A DNA stretch of 64,000 nucleotides from Streptomyces viridiviolaceus (lineage in GTDB: Bacteria > Actinomycetota > Actinomycetes > Streptomycetales > Streptomycetaceae), in the NCBI RefSeq assembly GCF_014650995.1, contig NZ_BMWA01000002.1, forward strand, positions 1-64,000, written 5' to 3'. Under the pieces are notes generated by a model. The model worked only from the letters and a program-made list of their open reading frames with translations, was not told the origin of the DNA and did no database searches. Position numbers and translations under genes: made by a program. The first letter of the stretch is position 1; each line of letters begins with the position of its first letter. This document shows positions 46,100-53,927 of this stretch, one piece after another.

Positions 46100-47149
46100 G
46101 GTGTCGTGACGGATATACGCAGCCGGGCGGGGGCGGGGAGACTGGCCGCGGCGGTGTCGTGGGGGAAAGCCGGGAGGGCAGGGAGGAGCGGGAAGAGGAC
46201 CGTGTCCCTGTTCTGGCGGATCTTCTCGCTCAACGCCGTGGGCCTGGTCGCGGCCACCGGGCTGCTGCTGGGACCGGTCACCGTCTCCACTCCCGTCCTG
46301 CCGGGGGAGGCGCTGCTCCTGCTCGGGGGCCTCGCGGCGCTGCTGGCCGGCAACGCGGTCGTCCTGCGAATCGGGCTCACCCCGCTGCGCCGGCTGGGCC
46401 GGGCCATGGCCACCGCGGACCTGCTGCGACCCGGCTCCCGCCCGGCCGTCTCCGGGCCGGCGGAGGCCGCCGAGCTGATCGCGACGTACAACACGATGCT
46501 CGACCGCCTCCAGGCCGAGCGCGCCGCCGGCGCGGGCCGCGCCCTGCACGCGCAGGAACGGGAGCGCCACCGCATCGCCCGGGAACTGCACGACGAGGTC
46601 GGCCAGACGCTCACCGCCGTCCTCCTCCAGCTCAAGCGCGTCGCCGACCGGGTGCCCGGAGAACTGCGGGAGGACGTGGCCCTGGCCCAGGAGGCCACCC
46701 GGGCCGGACTCGACGAGATCCGGCGCATCGCCCGCCGGCTGCGCCCCGGCGTCCTGGAAGAGCTGGGCCTCGCCAGCGCCCTGCGCTCGCTGGCCGCCGA
46801 GTACACCCACCACGGCCTCACCGTCCGCCACCACGTCTCCGGCGACCTGCCCGAACTCACCCCGGAGTCGGAGCTCGTGATCTACCGGGTCGCCCAGGAG
46901 GCACTGACCAACACCGCCCGCCACGCCGCCGCCGACCGGGCCGAACTCACCCTCCGGCGGGCGCCCGACGGCGTCGAACTCCTCGTCCGCGACAACGGCA
47001 CCGGCCTGGGCGGGGCACCGGAGGGCGCGGGCATCCGCGGCATGCGCGAGCGCGCCCTGCTGACGGGTGCCGAGATCCACATCGAACCCGCCCCCGGACG
47101 GGGCACCGACATACGCCTGCGCGTCCCCGTCCCGACCGGAGCCACCTGA
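46097..47149 (+). CDS. NarL-type sensor histidine kinase
   Basis: The 350-residue kinase has two N-terminal helices (about 38-57, IFSLNAVGLVAATGLLLG, and about 66-90) with almost no external loop. A HAMP-like linker, HisKA_3 (ERHRIARELHDEVGQTL) and HATPase (VAQEALTNTARHA, DNGTGL, GIRGMRERA) follow. The lack of a sensor domain suggests an intramembrane-sensing or accessory-fed kinase. Its partner regulator overlaps by one base. A later GTG at 46202 is an alternative start. Confidence 0.87.
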   Translation: MGVVTDIRSRAGAGRLAAAVSWGKAGRAGRSGKRTVSLFWRIFSLNAVGLVAATGLLLGPVTVSTPVLPGEALLLLGGLAALLAGNAVVLRIGLTPLRRLGRAMATADLLRPGSRPAVSGPAEAAELIATYNTMLDRLQAERAAGAGRALHAQERERHRIARELHDEVGQTLTAVLLQLKRVADRVPGELREDVALAQEATRAGLDEIRRIARRLRPGVLEELGLASALRSLAAEYTHHGLTVRHHVSGDLPELTPESELVIYRVAQEALTNTARHAAADRAELTLRRAPDGVELLVRDNGTGLGGAPEGAGIRGMRERALLTGAEIHIEPAPGRGTDIRLRVPVPTGAT

Positions 47150-47808
47150 TGTCCGCACGGCCTCCCATCCGCGTCCTGCTCGCCGACGACCACACCCTCG
47201 TACGCCGGGGAGTGCGCCTGATACTGGACGGAGAGCCCGACCTCACGGTCGTCGCCGAGGCCGGGGACGGTGCCGAGGCGGTCGCCGCCGCCCGGGCCAC
47301 CGAGGTCGACCTGGCCGTCCTGGACGTCGCCATGCCCCGCATGACCGGGCTCCAGGCGGCCCGCGAACTCTCCCGCCGACTGCCCGACCTGCGCATCCTC
47401 ATCCTGACGATGTACGACAACGAGCAGTACTTCTTCGAGGCGCTCAAGGCCGGCGCCTGCGGGTACGTCCTGAAGTCCGTCGCCGACCGCGACCTCGTCG
47501 AGGCGTGCCGGGCGGCGGTGCGCGACGAGCCGTTCATCTACCCGGGCGCGGAACGGGCCCTCGTCCGCTCCTACCTGGACCGGCTGCACAGCGGCGGCGG
47601 CCTGCCCGAGCGGCCCATCACCGAGCGCGAGGAGGAGATCCTCAAGCTCGTCGCCGAGGGCCACACTTCCAAGGAGATCGGCGAACTGCTGTTCATCAGC
47701 GCCAAGACCGTCGAGCGGCACCGCGCGAACCTTCTGCAGAAACTCGGCGTCCGCGACCGCCTGGAACTCACCCGGTACGCGATCCGCGCGGGCCTCATCG
47801 AGCCCTGA
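47149..47808 (+). CDS. NarL/LuxR-family response regulator
   Basis: The 219-residue regulator has a receiver ([13 protein letters not shown], Asp in [13 protein letters not shown], Lys in YVLKSV) and a LuxR HTH ([20 protein letters not shown], then [18 protein letters not shown]). ATG 47149 shares its first base with the kinase stop codon, and GGAG lies 8 bases upstream. The target genes are not obvious; the divergent antiporter pair is one candidate. Confidence 0.9.
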   Translation: MSARPPIRVLLADDHTLVRRGVRLILDGEPDLTVVAEAGDGAEAVAAARATEVDLAVLDVAMPRMTGLQAARELSRRLPDLRILILTMYDNEQYFFEALKAGACGYVLKSVADRDLVEACRAAVRDEPFIYPGAERALVRSYLDRLHSGGGLPERPITEREEEILKLVAEGHTSKEIGELLFISAKTVERHRANLLQKLGVRDRLELTRYAIRAGLIEP

Positions 47809-47824
47809 CCGGCCAGGACGCCGG

Positions 47825-47833
47825 TTGTCCACA
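47825..47833 (+). promoter_or_regulatory. Streptomyces-consensus DnaA box upstream of miaB
   Basis: TTGTCCACA is the preferred Streptomyces DnaA box. It is a single copy, about 30 bases upstream of the likely -10 of miaB. Confidence 0.35.
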
Positions 47834-47862
47834 GGCGGCCCGGGCCACTGCCGCCGACCGCC

Positions 47863-47878
47863 TACCCTTATTGCCATG
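47863..47878 (+). promoter_or_regulatory. Candidate leaderless promoter of miaB
   Basis: TACCCT at 47863-47868 is 7 bases before ATG 47876 and no Shine-Dalgarno is present. Confidence 0.5.
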
Positions 47879-49393
47879 AGCAGCATCGACCGGAGCCAGT
47901 CAGTGGGCGGCACGCGCACGTACGAGGTACGCACCTACGGGTGCCAGATGAACGTCCACGACTCCGAGCGATTGTCCGGTCTGCTGGAGGACGCGGGCTA
48001 CGTCCGCGCCCCCGAGGGCTCCGACGGCGACGCGGACGTCGTCGTCTTCAACACCTGCGCGGTGCGCGAGAACGCCGACAACAAGCTCTACGGCAACCTC
48101 GGCCACCTCGCGCCGAAGAAGGCGCGCCGGCCCGGGATGCAGATCGCGGTCGGCGGCTGCCTGGCGCAGAAGGACCGCGACACCATCGTGAAGCGGGCGC
48201 CCTGGGTGGACGTCGTCTTCGGCACGCACAACATCGGCAAGCTCCCGGTGCTCCTGGAGCGCGCCCGCGTGCAGGAGGAGGCGCAGGTCGAGATCGCCGA
48301 GTCGCTGGAGGCGTTCCCCTCCACGCTGCCGACCCGGCGCGAGAGCGCGTACGCGGCCTGGGTCTCCATCTCCGTCGGCTGCAACAACACGTGCACCTTC
48401 TGCATCGTCCCCGCGCTGCGCGGCAAGGAGAAGGACCGCCGTCCCGGCGACATCCTCGCCGAGGTCGAGGCCCTCGTCGCCGAGGGCGTCTCCGAGATCA
48501 CCCTGCTCGGGCAGAACGTCAACGCCTACGGCTCCGACATCGGCGACCGCGAGGCCTTCAGCAAGCTGCTGCGTGCCTGCGGCAAGATCGACGGCCTGGA
48601 GCGCGTGCGCTTCACCTCCCCGCACCCCCGCGACTTCACCGACGACGTCATCGCCGCCATGGCCGAGACGCCGAACGTGATGCCGCAGCTGCACATGCCG
48701 CTCCAGTCCGGCTCGGACCCGGTGCTGAAGGCGATGCGCCGCTCCTACCGGCAGGAGCGCTACCTGGGGATCATCGAGAAGGTGCGGGCCGCCATCCCGC
48801 ACGCGGCGATCACCACCGACATCATCGTGGGCTTCCCCGGCGAGACCGAGGAGGACTTCGAGCAGACCCTGCACGTGGTGCGCGAGGCCCGGTTCGCGCA
48901 GGCGTTCACCTTCCAGTACTCCAAGCGGCCCGGCACCCCGGCCGCCGAGATGGACGGCCAGATCCCCAAGGACGTCGTCCAGGCACGCTACGAGCGTCTG
49001 GTCGCCCTCCAGGAGGAGATCTCCTGGGAGGAGAACAAGAAGCAGGTCGGCCGCACCCTGGAGCTGATGGTCGCCGAGGGCGAGGGCCGCAAGGACGGCA
49101 CCACCCACCGCCTGTCCGGCCGCGCCCCCGACAACCGCCTGGTGCACTTCACCAAGCCCGACCGGGAGGTCAGGCCCGGTGACGTGGTGACGGTCGAGAT
49201 CACCTATGCCGCCCCGCACCACCTTCTGGCCGAGGGTGCGGTGCTCGACGTGCGCCGCACGCGCGCGGGCGACGCCTGGGAGAAGCGCAACGCCGCCGAG
49301 CAGGCCAAGCCCGCCGGCGTCATGCTGGGCCTGCCGAAGATCGGCGCGCCCGAGCCGCTGCCGGTCGTGGCGAGCGGCTGCGGCTGCGACTGA
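47876..49393 (+). CDS. miaB: tRNA-2-methylthio-N6-dimethylallyladenosine synthase MiaB
   Basis: The 505-residue radical-SAM enzyme adds a methylthio group to i6A37 of tRNAs reading U-starting codons. The MTTase domain has [24 protein letters not shown] and VGGCLAQKD. The radical-SAM motif is CNNTCTFC, and a TRAM domain lies near residue 400-470. It ends in the cysteine pair GCGCD. miaA, encoding the preceding enzyme of this pathway, lies 1.8 kb downstream. ATG 47876 is set by the conserved N-terminus and the nearby -10. Confidence 0.95.
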   Translation: MSSIDRSQSVGGTRTYEVRTYGCQMNVHDSERLSGLLEDAGYVRAPEGSDGDADVVVFNTCAVRENADNKLYGNLGHLAPKKARRPGMQIAVGGCLAQKDRDTIVKRAPWVDVVFGTHNIGKLPVLLERARVQEEAQVEIAESLEAFPSTLPTRRESAYAAWVSISVGCNNTCTFCIVPALRGKEKDRRPGDILAEVEALVAEGVSEITLLGQNVNAYGSDIGDREAFSKLLRACGKIDGLERVRFTSPHPRDFTDDVIAAMAETPNVMPQLHMPLQSGSDPVLKAMRRSYRQERYLGIIEKVRAAIPHAAITTDIIVGFPGETEEDFEQTLHVVREARFAQAFTFQYSKRPGTPAAEMDGQIPKDVVQARYERLVALQEEISWEENKKQVGRTLELMVAEGEGRKDGTTHRLSGRAPDNRLVHFTKPDREVRPGDVVTVEITYAAPHHLLAEGAVLDVRRTRAGDAWEKRNAAEQAKPAGVMLGLPKIGAPEPLPVVASGCGCD

Positions 49394-49400
49394 GAGACGA

Positions 49401-49440
49401 CGAAGGGGCCCGCACGACCGAAGTCGTGCGGGCCCCTTCG
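49401..49440 (+). terminator. Terminator after miaB
   Basis: A perfect 18-bp stem (49401-49418 with 49423-49440) around a CGAA tetraloop lies 8 bases after the miaB stop. No T-run follows. Confidence 0.88.
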
Positions 49441-49519
49441 TGCACGGGAGTGGACGCCTCCGAGCGGTGCCGGGCGGTTCGGCGGGCTCCCGGTGGCCGC
49501 CCCACCGGTCGTCCGGGGT

Positions 49520-49535
49520 TACGCTGCCGATCATG
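49520..49535 (+). promoter_or_regulatory. Candidate leaderless promoter of the LigB-fold gene
   Basis: TACGCT at 49520-49525 is 7 bases before ATG 49533 and there is no Shine-Dalgarno. Confidence 0.5.
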
Positions 49536-50246
49536 CTTGTCGCCGCCGCAGTCTGCCCTTGCCCGCCCCTCCTTGTGCCGGAGGTCGCCGCGGGTGCCGC
49601 ACCCGAGCTGGACGCGGCGCGTGCCGCGTGCACGGACGCGCTGGGAGTGCTCGCCGCCGCGCGGCCCGACCGGCTCGTGGTCGTCGGGCCCGCACGGGGT
49701 GCCGGGCCCGAGAGCTATCCGCAGGGCACGCGGGGGTCGTTCCGCGGCTTCGGTGTGGACCTCGACGTGTCCCTCGGCCCGGACGACGGGCCGGGGCCGG
49801 CGGGGGAGCTTCCGTACGGACTCGCCGTGGGTGCCTGGCTGCTGTGGCGGACCGGGTGGTCCGACGCCCCGGTCGAGGGACTCGGCGTGGGTGAACCCCT
49901 CGCGGCCGAGCGGTGTGCCGGCATCGGACGGGACATCGCCGCGCGGGCCGGGCGGGTGGGGCTGCTGGTCCTGGGCGACGCCAGTGCGTGCCGGACGCTC
50001 AAGGCGCCCGGCTACCTCGACGAGCGGGCCGAACCCTTCGACGCGGAGGTCGGGCGCGCACTCGGCGCGGCGGACGTGGCCTCCCTCATGGCGCTCGACG
50101 CCGGGCTGGCCCGAGAGCTGAAGGTGTCCGGCCGGGCCCCCTGGCAGGTCCTCGCGGGAGCGGCCGAGGGCACGACCCTGGGCGGCGCGATGCTGTACGA
50201 GGACGCGCCCTACGGCGTGGGGTACGTCGTCGCCGCCTGGTCGTAG
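49533..50246 (+). CDS. Class III extradiol dioxygenase-fold (LigB-like) protein
   Basis: The 237-residue protein begins MLVAAAVCPCPPLLVPEVA and has LVVVGPARG, FGVDLDVSLG, VGLLVLGDASAC and LGGAMLYEDAPYGVGYVVA. This matches an actinobacterial family annotated as LigB/MEMO-like. The metal-binding histidines of true extradiol dioxygenases (an H-P-P near the start) appear as CPCPP here, so oxygenase activity is doubtful. It is typically found between miaB and miaA. Function unknown. Confidence 0.7.
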   Translation: MLVAAAVCPCPPLLVPEVAAGAAPELDAARAACTDALGVLAAARPDRLVVVGPARGAGPESYPQGTRGSFRGFGVDLDVSLGPDDGPGPAGELPYGLAVGAWLLWRTGWSDAPVEGLGVGEPLAAERCAGIGRDIAARAGRVGLLVLGDASACRTLKAPGYLDERAEPFDAEVGRALGAADVASLMALDAGLARELKVSGRAPWQVLAGAAEGTTLGGAMLYEDAPYGVGYVVAAWS

Positions 50247-50293
50247 GGGCCGGAGCGCGCGGCAGTCCCGTCGGGCGGGGGGCTCGCGCGGGG

Positions 50294-50341
50294 ACGGCGG
50301 ACGGCCCCGGAGCCGGGTGCTTCGGGGCCGTCCGCCGTTTC
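50294..50341. terminator. Bidirectional terminator between convergent genes
   Basis: A 16-bp perfect stem (50294-50309 with 50323-50338) around a 13-base loop, followed by TT, lies between the stop of the LigB-like gene and that of the antitoxin-like gene. Confidence 0.8.
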
Positions 50342-50413
50342 GTCGGCGCATCGGTGCTTGTGTGGACGTGCGGGCCTGCGCACGTCCAGTGCGGGCGGCC
50401 CGCAGGCCGTCGG

Positions 50414-50719
50414 TCAGGACGTCGGCGGCGGCCCGGCCGGCGGTGTGGTGCCCGGAGGGGTGGTGCCGGGGGGCGTGGCGCCCGGTGTGCTTCCGCCCGC
50501 CTCGTGGGTGTCCTTGTGCGCGAGGCGGTCCATGGCACCCTTGGCCTTGCTCGTGCCCGTGTGGATCCGGTCGCTGTACTTGCCCTTGGTCTTCTCGTCG
50601 ACCGTCTTCGCCACCCTGTCGAGACCGTGCTGGACCTTGTCCCCGTGCTGCTGCGCGAGGTCCGAGACCTTGCCCTTCGCCGGTCCCAGTTTGGCCTTCA
50701 AGTTGTCCATGAGACCCAT
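50414..50719 (-). CDS. MT0933/Rv0909-like antitoxin-family protein
   Basis: The 101-residue basic protein begins MGLMDNLKAKLGPAKGKV and continues as an amphipathic, Lys-rich helix (SDLAQQHGDKVQHGLDRVAK). The C-terminus is a Pro/Thr/Gly tail with PPGTT repeats. The family is named after a mycobacterial antitoxin, but no toxin gene is adjacent. ATG 50719 has GGAAGG about 7 bases upstream. An acidic small protein is encoded just before it on the same strand. Confidence 0.75.
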   Translation of the reverse strand: MGLMDNLKAKLGPAKGKVSDLAQQHGDKVQHGLDRVAKTVDEKTKGKYSDRIHTGTSKAKGAMDRLAHKDTHEAGGSTPGATPPGTTPPGTTPPAGPPPTS

Positions 50720-50743
50720 GGTTCACCTTCCCTCGCGGGGCAG

Positions 50744-51004
50744 TTACGTGCGGGCGCCCTTGTCGGTCTCGTTGTCGACGGCTCCGTCGGCGGACTGCTG
50801 CTTCGGGATCTCGACGCCGTCCGGCCCGGCGGACCCGGCCGTCTCCGGCTCCTCCGTCTCCTTGGTTCCGGCACCGGCCGGTCCCTTGGCCTCGGCCTTC
50901 TCCTCAGCCGTGTCCTCCGCGGCCGCTGCGTCGGCTCGCGTCTCGGCGGCCGACGCGGCCTCCGTGGTCTTCGACCTCCGAAGAAACCGTGCAAAAACGC
51001 CCAT
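50744..51004 (-). CDS. Small acidic disordered protein
   Basis: The 86-residue product starts with a basic segment MGVFARFLRRSK and continues with Ala/Glu/Asp/Lys-rich, low-complexity sequence ending ETDKGART. Similar streptomycete proteins are often labelled gliding motility protein, a name with no support here. The basic N-terminus could bind membrane or RNA. ATG 51004 has GGAG 6 bases upstream. It is 24 bases upstream of the antitoxin-like gene, so the two are probably one operon. Confidence 0.75.
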   Translation of the reverse strand: MGVFARFLRRSKTTEAASAAETRADAAAAEDTAEEKAEAKGPAGAGTKETEEPETAGSAGPDGVEIPKQQSADGAVDNETDKGART

Positions 51005-51187
51005 ATCCACTCCATACGTTACTCGTGCGGGCGAAATCCCGCGGCATCCGGTGCGCCCGTTTGCGTGGCCCGGGACCACCGCCTCGGTGATCCGGGGGCG
51101 GGAACCTCGCAACGGGCAACGACCCCGGCTTCGCACCGTCACGTAACTCGTTCGGGGGCAGGGTGAGAGGTTTGCGAGACTGGTGCG

Positions 51188-52126
51188 GTGAGCAGCGCAC
51201 CCCCCGCCCCCCGCGTCATCGCCGTCGTCGGACCGACTGCGGCCGGAAAGTCCGATCTGGGCGTCTTCCTGGCCCAGCGACTCGGCGGTGAGGTCGTCAA
51301 CGCCGACTCCATGCAGCTCTACCGAGGGATGGACATCGGTACCGCAAAGCTGACGCCCGAGGAGCGCGGCGACGTGCCGCACCACCTGCTCGACATCTGG
51401 GACGTGACCGTCACCGCCTCCGTCGCCGAGTACCAGCGGCTGGCCCGGGAGCGGATCGACGCCCTGCTCGCCGACGGGAGGTGGCCGATCCTGGTCGGCG
51501 GCTCCGGGCTGTACGTCCGTGGGGCCGTGGACAACCTGGAGTTCCCGGGCACCGATCCCGAGGTCAGGGCCCGGCTGGAGGACGAGCTCGAGCTGCACGG
51601 CTCCGGGGCCCTGCACGCCCGGCTGGCCGCCGCCGACCCGGAGGCCGCGCGGGCGATCCTGCCCGGCAACGGCCGCCGCATCGTTCGGGCGCTGGAGGTG
51701 ATCGAGATCACGGGCAAGCCCTTCACCGCCAACCTGCCCGGCCACGACTCCGTCTACGACACCGTGCAGATCGGCGTGGACGTGGCGCGCCCCGAGCTGG
51801 ACGAGCGCATCGCACGCAGGGTGGACCGGATGTGGGAGGCCGGCCTCGTGGACGAGGTGCGCGCACTCGAGGCGCAGGGGTTGCGCACGGGGCGTACGGC
51901 GTCGCGCGCGCTGGGCTATCAGCAGGTACTCGCGTCGCTCGCCGGCGAGTGCACCCTGGACGAGGCCCGGAACGAGACCGTCCGGGCCACCAAACGCTTC
52001 GCGCGCCGTCAGGATTCGTGGTTCAGGCGCGATCCCCGGGTGCACTGGTTGAGTGGGGCTGCGGCGGATCTCACGGAACTTCCCCGGCGTGCCCTGTCGT
52101 TGGTCGAACGACCGGTTACAGCCTGA
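51188..52126 (+). CDS. miaA: tRNA dimethylallyltransferase MiaA
   Basis: The 312-residue enzyme prenylates A37 of tRNAs. P-loop VVGPTAAGKSDLG, NADSMQLYRGMDIGTAK, the catalytic Asp/Arg region (GGSGLYVRG) and QDSWFRRDPRVHW are present. GTG 51188 is the start; the product is then methylthiolated by MiaB. It is divergent from the acidic small protein gene across 183 bases in which I see no other gene. Confidence 0.95.
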   Translation: MSSAPPAPRVIAVVGPTAAGKSDLGVFLAQRLGGEVVNADSMQLYRGMDIGTAKLTPEERGDVPHHLLDIWDVTVTASVAEYQRLARERIDALLADGRWPILVGGSGLYVRGAVDNLEFPGTDPEVRARLEDELELHGSGALHARLAAADPEAARAILPGNGRRIVRALEVIEITGKPFTANLPGHDSVYDTVQIGVDVARPELDERIARRVDRMWEAGLVDEVRALEAQGLRTGRTASRALGYQQVLASLAGECTLDEARNETVRATKRFARRQDSWFRRDPRVHWLSGAAADLTELPRRALSLVERPVTA

Positions 52127-52233
52127 TCACGTGATGGCATCGGGACACCCCGACCGTCATCCCGGCCATCGGGGCCGTGCCATCATCGAGCTTCGATCGA
52201 CCGAGTGAGTCCTAGTTGGGAGGGCGCGTGGCG

Positions 52234-52749
52234 ATGGAGGCCGGCCCTCGCGACACCGCACCGAGCACCGAGCACGTCGCCGCCGACCACGGCGAAGCGG
52301 AGCCGGACGGGGCCCGTCTGAGCCCCGACGGCCCCGACGGCCGCGACGGCGCACCGGGCGGTGTGGCCGCCGACGGTCCCGAGCCCGAGGAGATGTACGC
52401 GGGCGGGGACGAGGTCGAGGTCGAGCTCCGTCCGCAGCGCCGGCTGCGGATCTGGCAGCTCGCCCCCATCGTGGGCCTGGCCTCGGTCGGCTCCCTGATG
52501 TTCGCCTTCCCGCTCGCGTTCGACTTCGGCGACAGCGGTGCAGTGATCGCGATGCTGGGCCTGCTGATCTGCTCGTGCGCGGCCGGCTGGGGCATGATGG
52601 CCGCCCGCCGCGTCGGCTACACCTGGCCCGGCCTCCCGCAGCGCGGCTCCGGCCGCCGCGCCGACTGGCGGGTCGTCCTCGCGTACGCCCTGGCGGTCGC
52701 CTGCATCGTCGTGCTCGCCGTGTGGCGGGTGGCGCGCCTGCGGGGCTGA
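52234..52749 (+). CDS. Putative membrane protein, unknown function
   Basis: The 171-residue protein has an acidic disordered N-terminus of about 70 residues (rich in Asp, Gly, Pro, Glu) and three hydrophobic helices (QLAPIVGLASVGSLMFAFPL, AVIAMLGLLICSCAAGWGMM, VVLAYALAVACIVVLAVW). ATG 52234 has GGAGGG 9 bases upstream; GTG 52228 is also in frame but only 3 bases from it. It lies between miaA and dapF in streptomycetes. I do not recognise a functional family. Confidence 0.75.
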   Translation: MEAGPRDTAPSTEHVAADHGEAEPDGARLSPDGPDGRDGAPGGVAADGPEPEEMYAGGDEVEVELRPQRRLRIWQLAPIVGLASVGSLMFAFPLAFDFGDSGAVIAMLGLLICSCAAGWGMMAARRVGYTWPGLPQRGSGRRADWRVVLAYALAVACIVVLAVWRVARLRG

Positions 52750-52829
52750 CGCCGGCCGTCCCCGCCGCCCCGAGGCATCCCCGTCCACCTCGAGGCCCGA
52801 GGCCACGTCGTCCTGTCGCAGCCACCCCG

Positions 52830-52844
52830 TACGATCGAGGAATG
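52830..52844 (+). promoter_or_regulatory. Candidate leaderless promoter of dapF
   Basis: TACGAT at 52830-52835 is 6 bases before ATG 52842. The CGAGGA in between is too close to the start to be a good ribosome site. Confidence 0.45.
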
Positions 52845-53711
52845 AGCACGCGGATCGCCTTCCTCAAGGGGCACGGCACTGAGAACGACTTCGTGATCGT
52901 CCCGGACCCCGAGAACGCCATCGACCTGCCCCCCGCCGCCGTCGCCGCCCTGTGCGACCGCCGTGCGGGCATCGGCGGTGACGGCCTGCTGCACGTGGTG
53001 CGGTCCGCGGCGCATCCCGAGGCCAAGGGCATGGCGGCCGAGGCAGAGTGGTTCATGGACTACCGCAACGGCGACGGCTCGGTCGCGGAGATGTGCGGCA
53101 ACGGCGTGCGGGTCTTCGCGCGCTACCTGCAGCACGCCGGGCACGTCGAGGAGGGCGACCTCGCCGTCGCCACCCGCGGGGGCGTGAAGTCCGTGCACAT
53201 CGCCAAGGACGGTGCCGTCACCGTCGGCATGGGCCGCGCGGTGCTCCCCGAGGGAGAGGTCACGGTGAGCGTCGGCGAGCGCAGCTGGCCCGCGCGGAAC
53301 GTGAACATGGGCAACCCGCACGCGGTGGCCTTCGTGGCCGACCTCGCCCACGCCGGTGACCTCCTCAACCCGCCGCCGTTCCAGCCGGCCGCCGCGTACC
53401 CGGACGGGGTGAACGTCGAGTTCGTGGTCGACCGCGGCCCCGGGCACGTCGCGATGCGCGTCCACGAGCGCGGCTCGGGGGAGACCCGCTCGTGCGGCAC
53501 GGGCGCCTGTGCCGTGGCCGTCGCCACCGCCCGCCGGGACGGCGCCGACCCCGCCGCCACCGGGACCCCGGCCACGTACACCGTCGACGTTCCGGGCGGC
53601 ACCCTCGTGATCACCGAGCGGCCCGACGGCGAGATCGAGATGACGGGCCCCGCGGTGATCGTCGCCGAGGGCGAGTTCGACGCGCAGTGGCTGGAAGGAG
53701 CCCTGGCCTGA
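52842..53711 (+). CDS. dapF: Diaminopimelate epimerase DapF
   Basis: The 289-residue enzyme interconverts LL- and meso-diaminopimelate for lysine and peptidoglycan. The two catalytic cysteines are in EMCGNGVRVFAR and RSCGTGACAVAVA. Substrate-contact motifs GTENDFVIV and NMGNPHAV are present. Streptomycetes use LL-DAP in the wall, so the meso form made here serves lysine synthesis. ATG 52842 is the start in frame. Confidence 0.95.
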   Translation: MSTRIAFLKGHGTENDFVIVPDPENAIDLPPAAVAALCDRRAGIGGDGLLHVVRSAAHPEAKGMAAEAEWFMDYRNGDGSVAEMCGNGVRVFARYLQHAGHVEEGDLAVATRGGVKSVHIAKDGAVTVGMGRAVLPEGEVTVSVGERSWPARNVNMGNPHAVAFVADLAHAGDLLNPPPFQPAAAYPDGVNVEFVVDRGPGHVAMRVHERGSGETRSCGTGACAVAVATARRDGADPAATGTPATYTVDVPGGTLVITERPDGEIEMTGPAVIVAEGEFDAQWLEGALA

Positions 53712-53927
53712 ACCACAGCCCGGTGCGGGACACTCCGTGCGAAAACGTAATCCCTCGGGGCTTCGCTCGAATGGGTGATCCGTTTCACGCTCGGCGAGAG
53801 GCGGTCGGATGCGCGTGATGGGCTCGATAGCATCAAGCACCGGCCCGGACGAGGGACCGCAGCCATCCCCTGAGCCGTGTCCGCCCTGGGACGCCCCGTC
53901 CGCCGGTCCACGCTGCCGGAGGTGCCC

